From assembly GCA_947095535.1 (NCBI GenBank), contig OX352774.1:113525996-113589995 (forward strand): 64,000 bases of DNA. The letters are read 5' to 3'. The position numbers and the translations under genes were made by a program. The DNA comes from Poecilobothrus nobilitatus. Lineage: Eukaryota > Arthropoda > Insecta > Diptera > Dolichopodidae. The first letter of the stretch is position 1; every line of letters starts with the position of its first letter. The notes under the pieces are model-generated. The model saw nothing but the letters and a program-made list of their open reading frames with translations. It made no database searches and was not told the origin of the DNA. Below, piece after piece: positions 35,285 through 47,463 of this stretch.

Positions 35285-35830
35285 GTTGTGGATTTTGGCT
35301 TTACTTATAATACTTCTGTTAGGTCTATTGCTTCTAAGAAATCAATTGTATAGGGTTATTTCTGGGAGTTTATCTTCGAATGAGAAATATGCTCGTAAGT
35401 ACACATATCTTGCTCGGAGTAAAGGTCCACAGGTTTTGAATATGTGACTTGGAGTTTCTTCTAGTTTTTGAAGGAATCTGCATGTACCGTCATCTTCTAC
35501 TCCAATTTTATTTAAGTATCCCTTTAGCCGACAATGTATGACAGAATTCTTATTTTATACTTACTGAATTCTATGATTTTATCATATCTTTTCCGGTTTT
35601 AGTTTTCCAGAAACTTCTTCGATTCATTTCATAGTTTACTTTTACAATTTTCTTTTTCGATTTTTAGTGCTTCTCTTATTTTGCGTTTACCTACGCGACA
35701 AAAAGGTTCGGGACAGCTGTAAAGGAAGTTATAGCGCCTTCTTTTGCAAGTCGATCCACTTCCTTATATCCCTCTATACCTAGTTGTCCCGGTACCAATT
35801 AGAGAGTTGTATGCATATTACAGAGAATAT
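35285..35830 (-). pseudogene. LINE ORF2 C-terminal relic, second lineage
   Basis: The minus strand reads LVPGQLGIEGYKEVDRLAKEG (conserved RNase H end; His replaced by Gln and the Asp-containing motif retained). After stops and shifts it continues with LNKIGVEDDGTCRF and EETPSHIFKTCGPLLRARY, the zinc-knuckle-like C-terminus, and ends with FSFEDKLPEI. The arrangement matches Jockey/R1/I-type LINEs but the sequence differs from the relic at 22636. Truncated at the 5' end with multiple stops. Confidence 0.75.
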
Positions 35831-37150
35831 AGAAAACTAATTCAATTGAGGAAAAAATCATATTATTACAAAAAATAGTCTTTCTTTGTTATATATTATT
35901 TACTGGATATTCAAAGGAATTCCTTAAGGCCATGACGTACTTAGAACATTTTCATGGTATATCATAAAGGCAATCATTACTATTGGTCAACTATATAAAA
36001 ATCATAATATAATGTTTAACTTTTGGTAACAATAGAATAAATTTTGTAATTTTTAAATTTCATTTTGAAAAAAAGAAAAAAAAAAATTTTCCCACCAAAT
36101 ATAATTTTTTATTAGCTTTGTCTCAGTTTGAATTCAAATTAAGTAAAAACAGCTTGTTGTAAATATAACTTTTACTTTTGAATTTTTCAGCCAAAAGCGT
36201 TTGTTAATAATAATGTCAGGACATTTTTTGTTTTTTTTTTTTTAATTTTTAATGTCTGTAATTTTTTATTTAAAAAAAAAATAAATAAATTTTCAGAAAA
36301 CAGTTTCTTTTTTTTTGTTTCCTTTATTTTAAAATCCAGGTCAAGTATAAGGAATAGATTTTAACAAAGGAAGTCTATGTAAAACGAAAACAAAACGGAT
36401 TTGCCTTAAGCAAGTATTTTAATAATCGAAAAATGATATCATGCGTTTTTAGCATTAAAACATTTTAATACATCCAATGTTCCATTATATGAGGCTTTCA
36501 TCTTTACATTTCATAAAATTAAACTCAAATCTAAATACCATTTTATTGTATAAAATTTTTAACGTATTAAAATTAACAGAATTTTCTTTGGTTGTAGTGG
36601 ACAAAAGCACAAAGAATAAACAACTAAACCCAATTACTATATGGAGCAATCCAGGCATAAGCAAAGTGAGAAAAAATTCGGTTGTATTTTAATTATTGAA
36701 CCATATATTAACATATAACATATAACTTATGTTCTACAAGCATGCGGCTTGTAATGGCTTTCAATATTTCCCTTATAAAGTACCTAATATTGTTAAATTC
36801 AATTAAATTTCTACCTCCAGAAAATATTCGAAGATAGAAAATAGTATCTAATACAGATGTCCGCCACAAATTACTTGAAAAAAATCGCGTAAGTTTGGTT
36901 TAAGTAAAATTGCACTCGAAACCTGACAAATGCATAGCCTAGTGCTAATAGCCATTTTAAACAATGGTTTTTTTAACCTTTAAACTAAAGTCAATGAAGC
37001 TTGAAAAACTCTTCCAACATATCTCCATTTGACTCGTAATTTGTGTAATTAAAGTAGGTAAAGTCGACAGATTACGATAGGTAGGCCACGAATTATGATA
37101 GTAATTATACATCTAGAGAGTTTCTGTTTGGTAGGAATGACATGAAAAGA
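35831..37150. other. AT-rich stretch, nothing identified
   Basis: The 71-codon ORF at 36477-36692 has no recognisable domain and no gene context. No repeat structure supported. Confidence 0.45.
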
Positions 37151-38446
37151 AACAAGGTAGAATGTAAACCAACGGTTTTTAAAAGCGTACATTTCCAAAA
37201 CTCGATACAAACTGTTTAGAAGTGTGACTTACACAAAAATTTGAAAATTTCATGTAAGAAAAAACGTGAAAATAGGACATTTTTGAAATTTTGAAGGGCC
37301 GTAAGTCCGGAATCCTATATAACTAAGAAAAGCCGTTAACACACGTAAAAATATATTATTAAACCTTTAATTTTCATGTCATGCCGAAGAAAAATTTGTA
37401 CAGGTGCCTAAGTTACAGGTGTCTAAAAATAGCAAATTTTCAATTTTTGAAGCGTAATAACTCTTAAAGAGGGGGTGTTACCAAAAAAATGTTTGAGGAA
37501 ACTTATACTAATTCTAAAAGTTCTTTCTTGTCTCAAAATTTCAGGTTCCTATCTAAAGGGGTGCCGGAGTTATGAAAAAAGAAATTTCATGCAAAATGTG
37601 GTTTTCACATAACGGTAAATTTAAATCGTAAATTACAAAATATTACATAATTTTGATATTGTTTTATATAGGTAATAAAATTTTCGATCTTCTGCCGGTT
37701 TTAGATTGCAAAACTATTACGCAGAGCCCGAGATATATACATCTGAAAATGGGGCTTTTTCGTATTTTTGAAGAGCTGCAACTTTGGAACCCTTTACAAC
37801 TAAAATAAACCTTTCACACACGTAAAAATATATTATTGTAGCTTTAATTTTTATATCTTGCAGTAAAATGTGTACAGGTTCCTAAGTTACAGGTGTTTAA
37901 AAATAGCAAATTTTCTATTTTTAAGCCCTAATAGCTCATAAACAGGGGGTGGTCCGAAAAAATTTTCTGAGCAAACTTATTTTAATTCTAAAAGTTCTTT
38001 CTTGCCTCAAAATTTCAAGCTTATATCTAGAAGCGTGCCGGAGTTATAAAAGTAGAAAAATCATGCAAAATTAGCTTTTCACATAACGGTAAATTTAAAT
38101 ACTAAATTTACAAAAATTGTATAATTTTGATATTAATTTACAAAGTTAAAAAAAATACCTGTCGAATGACGTTTTCAGATTGAAAAAATCTTAAGCAGAA
38201 CATAAGATATATGCATTTAAAAGTAGCGCTTTTTCAAAGTTTGAGGGGCTGTAGCTCCGTAATGGAGGGGCCTACATGAAAAGGTTGTTCCACAAAGTAA
38301 TTTTTTTTATGAGACCTACCTATGGTTAAAATTTTTTTTCTCTATCTTTTACGGTGTAGAAGTTTTGTAAACAGACGGACAGACGGACGGACGGACAGAG
38401 TGAAACTAATAAGCACATTTTTTCAAAATTTTTTTGGAAATGTGCT
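37151..38446 (-). mobile_element. Family B Helentron-like element, full length with single module (B7)
   Basis: About 1.3 kb with both ends intact on the minus strand: AGCACATTTCC hairpin at 38446, CCGT units near 38375, subterminal GTACATTTCCAAAA (37187) and AACAAGGTAG terminus (37151). ATTATT anchors at 37355 and 37832 give one 477-bp module where B2 and B3 have two. Its 5' end abuts the RTE-like LINE C-terminus. Confidence 0.8.
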
Positions 38447-38605
38447 AAAAGAGGGCGTACCAAATTAAAATGGATTGATGGTATAGAAAAGGATGCATGT
38501 ACAATTAAGGAATAATCAACTGGAGAACTTCAGCTAAAGACACGTTTACATGGAGGTGAAAACTACCATATACGAAGACCCTACCAGGGTTGTTCAGCCA
38601 ATGAT
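38447..38605 (+). pseudogene. RTE-like LINE C-terminal relic
   Basis: Reads GRTKLKWIDGIEKDACTIKE, then in a shifted frame NWRTSAKDTFTWR-stop-KLPYTKTLPGLFSQ and a stop. GR.K..W.D....D, NWR..A.D...WR and a PGL end form the usual C-terminus of RTE-clade LINE reverse-transcriptase proteins. Upstream coding sequence is replaced by the family B element, and what follows (TGATCATGAAAG) would be the short 3' tail. One frameshift and an internal stop make it inactive. Confidence 0.7.
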
Positions 38606-39547
38606 CATGAAAGTAAATACGGCATAACTAGAATGAAATCTTATTACCAAATGAAATCTTATTTTAATAGCTCCAAAATTATTTTATTTAAAAGAATTTT
38701 CAAATTAATTTGAGGAATTTTAGTGGAAGTGCGGAATTTTAATGGAAGTGAAATTTTAATAATGCATATTTATTATGATATTAAGAAAATTCGGGTATCT
38801 CTAGCTGAGATCATTTAAATTTATCAGAAAAAAAATTCAATTCTTTTTTTGTATATAAAATTCAGTTTGTATTTCAATGTACATAATGGTATTTTGTTGG
38901 AGCATGGGTTTTTTTTTTTTCTATTTCATATTTAAACATTTTACACAATTTTGTTTTAATAGCTTAATATTTATCTTTTGATTGTTAAGTTTTTATTGTT
39001 CTAGATAAAATTGTAGATTATTCTGATAAACAAAATATGATTACATAAAAAAAACTAAACAAAAAAAAAAGAAAAACAGAGAATATCCGCGCCTGTGGCA
39101 AATTTTCTTTTCAACTATTTTAATTTTTTTTTATTGGATTTTTTTGATTTTGTATAAAAATAAATTTTTTAAAAGTTTACAAATGTTTTAAAAATTCTAT
39201 TTTTAAGTATTTTTCAATATCGATTGAATAAATTATCAATACATTTTTGTTTTGTACACCTACGAATTGTTTCTGTGTTGTTTATTTTAATATTAAATGC
39301 AAACTTTATTTTAAATTCAAAAAACAAAAAAAAAGTTTTTATAAATATTTACAAAAGTAATTTTCAGTTTTTACTGAAATTAATTTTTAAGTTATTTATT
39401 ATGCAGAACTAACTTTATTATTTGGAATTATTTAATTCTTTTAAGGTATCCCAAACTATCACCCAAATATTATATTTATTTTTACTTTGCCAGTTTATAA
39501 TAAAAGGTGCATAATAAATACCTTTTGGGTTTTTGGTATCTATTTTT
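38606..39547. other. AT-rich stretch, nothing identified
   Basis: The 62-codon ORF at 39224 is F/L/N-rich with no domain. No repeat structure supported. Confidence 0.45.
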
Positions 39548-40035
39548 TAAAAAAAAATTTTGATAAATTTGCTTATATGTTTCACTCTGTCTATCGGTAC
39601 GCCCGCCTGTCTCTATGTCCATCAACTTACAAAACATTTGCAAAGTTAAAGATAGAATAATGAAAAACTATGGAAGTGTCTCTTAAAAAATAATGTTGAG
39701 GAATAACTTTTTTATGTAGTCCCATCTAGATTAGAAAGACGCTATTTTCAAATTTCTATCTCTCAGCTTTTGTCTAATCACTTTTCAATCTAGAAACGTC
39801 AAACGACTGCAAAATTGTTTAGCTTAATAAATTAATATTAAAATTATACGATTTTTTTTTTTGAAAATAGTCTTTAATTCAGCATTATTTGAAAACATAA
39901 TTATCTTCCTTCATACCTTAGAAACTATTTCAGATATAACCTTCAAATTTTAAAAACGAAAAAGACCTTTTAAAATTAGCATAATTACCTCAGAAAAGTT
40001 GTTTATAAATGGGTTTAGAACTTTCCTAGGCTGTC
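39548..40035 (+). mobile_element. Family B Helentron-like element, very old fragment (B8)
   Basis: Traces of the B 5' half: AAATTTGCTTATATGTTTCA, CTCTGTCTATCGGTACGCCC (decayed CCGT run), AACTTACAAAACATTTGC, AAAGATAGA and TCAATCTAGAAACGTC. Too diverged to place exact ends. Confidence 0.55.
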
Positions 40036-42263
40036 ATTTAATATATAGTCTTTTCTTAAAATTGGAGGATTAATTTTGCTTTGTTTAATTCACGATTCAT
40101 TCACTAGGCTAAAAGCCTCTCAATAAAACAACTAATAAAACGCGAACGACGGAAAACCTTTAAGCACTTCAACACTTTTAAATGAGATTATATTATTTTA
40201 GCACTTCAATCTTTAAAATAATGGATTTAATGGGCTTACGGTTGCTGAAACAAATTAGAATTAAGAATAAAATGTTTTAATTATTATTAAAAATTATATT
40301 AAAATGGTTATCGGTATAACTGGTGTAAAGTTAAGGTTGCCTGTCCTGGAAGAAAAAACTTATTAACGTAGGTACTTTCAAATATTGTTTCCTTTTTCTA
40401 TTAATATATTATTAAATTCAATATATGGTAAAGGATAAAAATATGTTGAGATTATAAACATTCTCGACATGCTAGATGCAGACAATAATCTCTACTCCAA
40501 TCCATTAATAAACCAACATTAAAAATGCCTCCCTTAAAATAGTTGGATAATATAGAAAGAATTGAGTTATATCTATGGACAAGGTGAGAAAGTGTCTAGG
40601 TTTTCAGAGCAGTTGTACCATTATATTATGTATATTGAAGTGAACTGAACTAAATGTTCTCCATGATTAGATAAAATATATTTTGTTTTTATTTTTTTTG
40701 TCCACTTTTCTGTGACTTACAAATTGAAGACGGTATAAATTGCAACAGGCATTTTTGCTTAATCCAAATATCAGGTAAATTCTTTAGTGAGCTATTTATT
40801 ACACTCAACGCAAAATTCATCACTTATAAGGGAAAAGTTAGTAAATGATAATAAATATTAGGAATAGAAATCTAATAATTAATATTATTGTTAGTTACCT
40901 ACTTTTTAATGTTGGGGATTTTAACTTAAAATAATACACTAACTAGTCTAATAGTATAATCTAAACACCTTTACTACATCAAATAAAATCTGGCATTGCA
41001 AACATGCAACTTAAATTGCTCCGTAAGATTAATGCGCTCTGCTCTTAAAAACTGGAATTCAGTGTTGATTTCTTAATGTTAGTATCAAAGATCTCAGACC
41101 TTGAGTTAATCTTTCTCAACAAACGCAAAATTGGGTCGAATTTGACGTAGTCTGTAGACTGATGTAAAGATATTTGTGAAGGGATGATGTAGAGTGATGA
41201 CATAAACCAACACATTCAATATTTAAGTAAGTATATCCTTGAAAACAATTTATTAGTATAAAAATAAACATTTAATAAAATGCAGAATAACATATTTTTA
41301 ATACAAATGGAAAGAAATTGCAAGAAAGTTTTTTTTTATTTTTTAAATAAAATTAAGAAAAATCTAGAACAATAATCAAAGTTTCAATAACATTAAACAA
41401 TCTTTCATAAAATAAATTACCATATTTTTCGTAAAGACCATTATTTTCTTAATCTTAAAAAAAAAAACAAAATTAATTGGTTTCTTAATGAACTGCAAAA
41501 TTTTTACATTAGGAAACATTAATAAAAAAAAAAAAACTTCACTCATCTAAAAAACAAAAATAGTACAAATTATACAAGAAAGAAAAGGAAATCTTTAAAA
41601 AGAAAATTTCTATAACAGTTTCATTTTTCTTCTTTTATTTCACTTATATTTCCTCTTCTCTTTCTCTTCTTTTTCATTTAAGAAAAAAAAATTTTGTACA
41701 AGAAAACGACATTCTCTGCAATTTTACAATAAGTTGATTTTTTATATAATATTTTTTTACTCTTTTTGCCTATATTTTTTATATGTGTTTAATTTTAATT
41801 TTTTTTAAAAAAAAAAATTTTTTTTGACTTGGCAGGATACAAAAAAAGAAAAACGTTATAGGTAACAACAAAATTAGAAAAACAAAAAAAAATTTTTTTG
41901 AAATAAATTAAAAACAGAAACAAATTAAAATGTAAAATGAAGAAAAATAACAATATAAAAATGAAAAGGAAAGTAATTATAATGTTTCCTTAAGATATTT
42001 TTATAAAAACATTTTATTTTGGTTTTAGAAACCTTCAATTTTTTTTGTTTTTCCTTTCGGTTTTTATTTTGTTTTTGATACGAAAACACTAGAATATGAC
42101 CTGCTTAAATTTTTAATTTATTGAAAATTTAAGATTTTAAGAGAAAAAAAATTAATATTAATTTTTTTAAAAATCTTTTAGAATGAAATTAAAAAGAAAT
42201 TGTTGAAATTTTCAAATCTTTTTAAAATAAAAAATATGTCCATAATTTTATATTAAAAAAAAA
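40036..42263. other. AT-rich desert, about 2.2 kb
   Basis: Extremely A/T-rich and homopolymeric from 41280 to 42250. No gene, tRNA-like box or element supported. Confidence 0.5.
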
Positions 42264-43124
42264 AACGAGGAAAATTGCAGTAGAGTAGACTCTAGGATAC
42301 CGGTATGAACGTAACCTGTGTCAACTCTAGGATACCGGTATGAACGTAATATATCTTGTTTCTATATAACTTTTCTATAAACAATTTCAGATGTTTTAGT
42401 ACCGACGTTATAACTGCTGAGACATATTTATGAAAATTGACGTTATAACTGCCGAGACATATTTATGAAAATTGTGGAGTTGTATATGACAGCTACCCAA
42501 ATCTATTGCACCAGCACAACCAAATTTTACAGAAGTTGTTACCATAAAACTTGATCTTCATTTGTAAGATTGCAGACGCCTTCATTAAGTTCTAACAGGT
42601 TCAAGAAGCTTGAATCGGCTGCTCTACCCCAACTTAATTTTATAAAACTTTTTGACATGTAATTGGACATCTCTTCACTAAATTTCAGATACCTAGCTTC
42701 AATAGCCACTAAGTTATTTTCATTTGAAAGGAGAAGTTGTATGGCAGCTACCGGAACCTGTCCTACCAGCACAACCAAATTTTCCAGATGTTGTTGGCCT
42801 GTAACTGAACACAATTTTGCAAAATTGAAGATACCTAGCTTCAGTAGATACTAAGTTATTCCCATATAAAGAAATAAGTGTAATTGTAATTAATAATAAT
42901 TGTATGGCAACTACTCGAACCCGCTGGCGAAAAAGCTGGATTTCAATAGCAAAATTAACTAGCAAACTAACAAACGGACGAACGGGCGTACATGGCTTAA
43001 TCGGCTCAAAATTCGATTCTGAGCCGATCCATGCCTTTGACACAATATCTAGCTCGGCTCCTTTAAGTTGTCACAAACGTAATGCTATATTTATTATACC
43101 TTTGAACATAGTTCGTGAGGATAT
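42264..43124 (-). mobile_element. Family A Helentron-like element (A3)
   Basis: On the minus strand it starts with a mutated ATATCCTCACGAAC (43124) and runs through the TTTGTGACAACTTAAAGG, AGCTAGATATTGTG, GATCGGCTCAG and CCATGTACGCCCG blocks to the subterminal inverted ATACCGGTATGAAC (about 42297 and again about 42332) and the CCTCGTT end at 42264. Two separate 35-nt-offset duplications lie near its 3' end. The ORFs at 42539-43131 on both strands fall entirely in this repeat. Confidence 0.75.
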
Positions 43125-43134
43125 ATATTAGTGT

Positions 43135-43495
43135 TATATAAAGTGAAGTTCCTGCTATCCAAAGTTCGAGTATTAGCCACTAGGTTACCCTCTAAATTGA
43201 ACATGTTCGGATTGAAGGGTTTGTTTGAGTGATAAACCTGTTCTTCTTAAATCCGAGCATGCCTTAGAAAGTCGCCTTCTTCCCGTCCTACTAACAGAGA
43301 CATGACTATACTAGTAGGACTGTTACCAGTGCCAACATATCGAGGTTATAGTCACACTTTCAACTGCTACTGCGTAGATACGGTATGATCATAACGCATC
43401 ATGTTTTCTTCCCTACATAGCGTGCTGTCACGACAGCTAAAGAGAATTAAATATTCTGCTATTTGATGGCACTTAACAACAACAACATTACTCGT
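43135..43495 (+). repeat. Unclassified GC-richer island ending in (AAC)n
   Basis: Distinctly less AT-rich than its surroundings, without a usable ORF. It contains short palindromes (CCTACTA..TAGTAGG near 43290-43320, CTGTCACGACAG near 43426) and ends GATGGCACTTAACAACAACAACATTA. A simple-repeat tail after a structured non-coding stretch suggests a SINE or the 3' end of a LINE, but no pol III boxes are convincing. Confidence 0.4.
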
Positions 43496-45825
43496 AGATT
43501 TAAATTAGATTATCAAGTTTTATTTTGTGAATTTAAGCTTTGTTCAGATATTACTAAGCCACATCTAATTTTAATTATTGTACTAATTTGTTTCATTTTA
43601 TCAATAGTTTTGAAACTCCTATAGCTATCGGAAAAGTACGTAGAACGAAAATCGATCACATACATAAAACTTTGAAAGAGAAAAACTGAATAAAAAAGAA
43701 AAAGTAGAATTTTACTACAACATTATTATTTTGAAATTCTTTTTCATCACTCCTACCTTCCTTTTACTTCTTCTTATTAATCATTTTAATAATCATTTAG
43801 GGTTTCAATTCATAGAATAAGATTGCCTTTAATTTAATTTATCTAAATTCTTCTTTTTTTTTTTAAATCAATACAATTGGTAGCTACTTAAAATTTTTCG
43901 TTTCCGCATTGATATATGTGTGTCATTTTAATTGTTGTTCCAATAGATTTTAGTTGAAAATTCAAAAACTATTTAAAGTGTTTTGGATTTTTTTTTTAAG
44001 TGCAATTTTTTCGTGGAATGTTTTTTTGGAATATCGTACCCAACCCCTGGTCCTTTCCGGTACCTATATATAGAAAAAATTTGGAAGGATATGAATTTAA
44101 AAAAATCGCAGAACCATCACGATTTTATCCCATATTTAATATCCTTTAGCAGTACATACCGTCTCTAAGCTTCACCTTATATTATTGAAAATATTATTTT
44201 TAGTAAAAGAAATAAATAAATTAATAAATATTTTTTGAAATTTGAATATTATATTATTTAGGCTGAGTGTTTGATTAAGTCCTTAATATAATTTAATTCA
44301 AAACAAGTGGGTAGGAAAAATTGAGTTTTTGAAATTTATACATTATATTTAAGCTATAAATAGGGTATGAATTCTTGTACTTGTATGTAATGATCAGAAG
44401 CCCTCTTGGGATCCAATTTTGACAGTAATATTACATCTCTATAGTGAAATAATCAAATATACGAAATTTCAGCTAATTAATGTTATGTGATCCGAAATAT
44501 AGTACTGGAACAATGTTAAAAGAAAATACGAATAAACAGAAAAAAAAAATTTAAGTGAAATTCAACTAAAGTTTTGAGAATTAAGGTATTCCTCAAATTT
44601 TAGTTGAATTTCCCTTCACTTGTTGTTCAAGATCAATAAATAATCTGTATTTTTCATTGGAAAAAATTACAAAATTAAAATTTTATAATATTTGTATTTA
44701 ATTTAAAAAAGAAAATTAATATTAATAATAAAAATAATACATAAAAAAATGGAATACATAATATACATATTACTAAAGTAAACTACAAACAAGGATGGAG
44801 TTTCAATTAATTTAAGATATTATTTTTGCCTTTAGTTTGTTTATTTTTAATTTGTTTTGTTTTTTCTTATTTTTTTTTTTTTTTGTATTTTCTTCAATAA
44901 ATTTTATTCTTTTAAAAAATTCAAACAAACATAAAAAGAATTTTAAATTTTTATATTGTTATCATATCACTTTAATTTATGAATATTTCAATGTTTTCCT
45001 TTGGCACGTTTTGGTTTCTTATGTAAATTTAATATTTTTTGATACAAAAATAGTAAGTAAAACCAATTTTTTTATTTTCTTCTTTAATTGATTATCCTTA
45101 CAAATTTTAAATTGAATACAATAATAATTTTGAAACCAAAATAAATATTGATGAACATTGCTAAATTGAATATTGTATCTGTTATTGTTAACCAAATTTT
45201 TCAGAGTAATTAAAAAGTATAGTAATTTTTCTTAAAGATACTTTCCTCTAAGGGGTCTTCCAACGACATATGTATGCGTTTGTATATATTCTAGAAGAAA
45301 CTGTAGATAGATAGTAGATAGATAGATACTGTAGTAGATAGATAGAAAAGTGAACTCAACTTTAGATATTGTTCAGTAAACGTGTCCTTTACAAAGTTCT
45401 CAACAATTAGGGTTGCTAATAGCATAGACATGATCCATTTGTGCAATGCTTAAAAAAATATTTCTAAATATGAGAACGATTATAATTTGCTATTAGTATT
45501 TCTTTTGCAATTTTATGTAATATTTTAGAGAACTGATACAGTTTGTACAATATAAGTATCGGTTTTACATTTTTCATACATTTGATCTATGAAAATTAAA
45601 AATTATTTAATAATAAATCCTTATCTAACTCCTATAGTGTTAAAACTGCAACAAAAAAAACATATTTTGGTAAAAACGTAAACGTTATTTTGGTACAATG
45701 TCAGATTATTGATTAATCATCGTCACACTGGTTTCTGTATCTTTGTAAAACGTTCTTCACATTATTCGAACATATTAAGTTTCCTGTAGGCGGTTTAGCC
45801 AAGCACACCACCAAATAAGTTTTTA
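43496..45825. other. AT-rich desert, about 2.3 kb
   Basis: Short low-complexity ORFs (for example 44837-45091, F-rich) only. A GATA microsatellite lies at 45303-45345. No gene supported. Confidence 0.5.
45303..45345 (+). repeat. Interrupted (GATA)n microsatellite
   Basis: GATAGATA units broken by GTA and CTGTAGTA interruptions. Confidence 0.85.
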
Positions 45826-46793
45826 TACCGGTATGAATATAGTTCAAGAGTATAATAAATTCAACTTTACATTTATGGCACCTTAAAAGAAATATGGCAG
45901 GAAAATTATTTATTGTTACTCAGGATGAAATCGATGAGTAACAATAGGTAACATCAGGATGAGTCGATTAAGTTATGTACCTCTGTCCGTTAACTTTCAA
46001 TAATAACTTTCATAACTTTAAAAATGACGAATCTAGAATTCTAGAATTTTTAATATTTCACCTTTGTAAAATTGTTAGTTTCGGTATCGAAAGTATCAGT
46101 TTCGCTATTGAATTTCATTCGTCCATCCGACGGATTGGGGTAATTCCGATACAACTTCTTTTTTTTTATATGAGCATAACTCAGTGTCTAATTATTATTT
46201 TTTTTTTTAATGCATTTCTCTGCTACATAAATGTGGACAGGAAATTACACAGCCTTTCCTGTTCAGGCTTGGCTGTAACTCTTACGATGTGTGTGGGATT
46301 CGAACCCACACTCCTTCGGTGTTTACAGCGTATTTTATACACTCTAGTATAGGCCCCATAGGTATAATTAGGCCCCAGTGTCTAATTATTTTAGATATCG
46401 GAAAAATAAGTTTAGGTAAATATCATAGACCTCTGCCCAATTTTATTGATATTATGCAATGATATGAAACAGGTTCGAGTAGCTGTCATACAACTTATTT
46501 TTTTATATGAACATTCAGTGAGTAGGTATTTAGTTATATATTTAAAACTTTGTCAAAAAAAGTTAAGTTTTAAGTTTAAGGCCAACAATTTTTGCAAAAT
46601 TTGTTTAGTCTAACACAAGTGATTCGGGTAGTTATGAAATTTACATTATGCTCATATATTTGGTTTCTTATAAAACTCTTGGTTTCTTATAAAGCCGAAC
46701 ATCAGAAATTTTGTAAAAGATAATTTAAGTTTCTGTAAAATTTAGTTGATTTGCCGCAAGGGTTTCAAGTAGCTGCTATACAACTCTTAAATT
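45826..46793 (+). mobile_element. Family A Helentron-like element, 3'-truncated and SINE-interrupted (A4)
   Basis: Starts ATACCGGTATGAAT (45826) and continues AGTTCAAGAGTATAATAAAT. Degraded A modules follow (GGTTCGAGTAGCTGTCATAC at 46470, GATTCGGGTAGTTATGAAA near 46620, TTTCAAGTAGCTGCTATAC near 46765). The 3' subterminal repeat and end are missing. It is split at 46197-46375 by a SINE with a 15-bp target duplication. The 125-codon ORF at 45975-46352 spans A4 and SINE and is artefactual. Confidence 0.7.
46197..46375 (-). mobile_element. tRNA-derived SINE, family 1, copy 2, with 15-bp target-site duplication
   Basis: CAGTGTCTAATTATT occurs at 46182-46196 and 46376-46390, bracketing the insertion. 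On the minus strand the SINE has GGGGCCTA at its 5' end, a damaged A-box region (CTATACTAGAGTG in place of CCTAGTGGGTAAGAG), an intact B box GGTTCGAATCC near 46300, the AAGCCTGAACAGGAAAGGCT body and a poly-A tail (plus-strand T run at 46198-46208). The internal CGTAAGAGTTAC..CCTTACG segment is shortened. Confidence 0.88.
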
Positions 46794-47463
46794 TATTTAA
46801 ATATTATTTACTATAAAAATACAATGTTGTAAAAATATTATATGTATTCGAAACATCATAGCAGATTTTTTCTTTATTTGCTTTCAATATTTAAAGATTT
46901 TTTTTTTACTTGTAGGTAAATTTTTTTCTTTAAATAACGAAAAATATTATAATATTATTATCGTAAGCTATAGAATAGCAATATTTCAGAGGAATGAGGA
47001 AACATTTAAGGTTTAAAATTGATATTACAACATAATATCTTGCATATTTCATATTATATTTTTTCATATTTCAGTTATGTTTATTGTTTCAATTTTCAAA
47101 ACATTAGATACCAAAAATATTCATCGACATTATTATTTTTATTAAAGAATCGCTTTTGTAGAAGTATTTTCTTTAATTGCCTTTTAAAGTAGCTTTGCTA
47201 TGAAGAGCTATCTTAAGTTCACTAAACGAGTGTGTACGTTAGTGTACGCTCCTAGAGCGACATACTGATTAAAGCAAAACCAAACGTATATTACAGTAAT
47301 TACGGTTGTCTAGTAACGAAACCCCAAAACAATAAATACTATATTGAAGATTTTGATGCAAGTTTTCCTGAATATTTTTTAAATTTGAAACTTAGTTTGA
47401 ATTTAAAAATTTTAGTAAACTTCGTATCTCCCAAAGGTGTAAGACATACAAATTTGAATTTAA
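46794..47463. other. AT-rich stretch, nothing identified
   Basis: No ORF or repeat structure supported between A4 and the inverted-repeat cluster. Confidence 0.45.

Noticed and set aside
45975..46352. 125-codon plus-strand ORF, the longest in the window
   Set aside because: It crosses the boundary between the A4 element and the SINE inserted in it and has no domain, so it is a chance reading frame over repeats.
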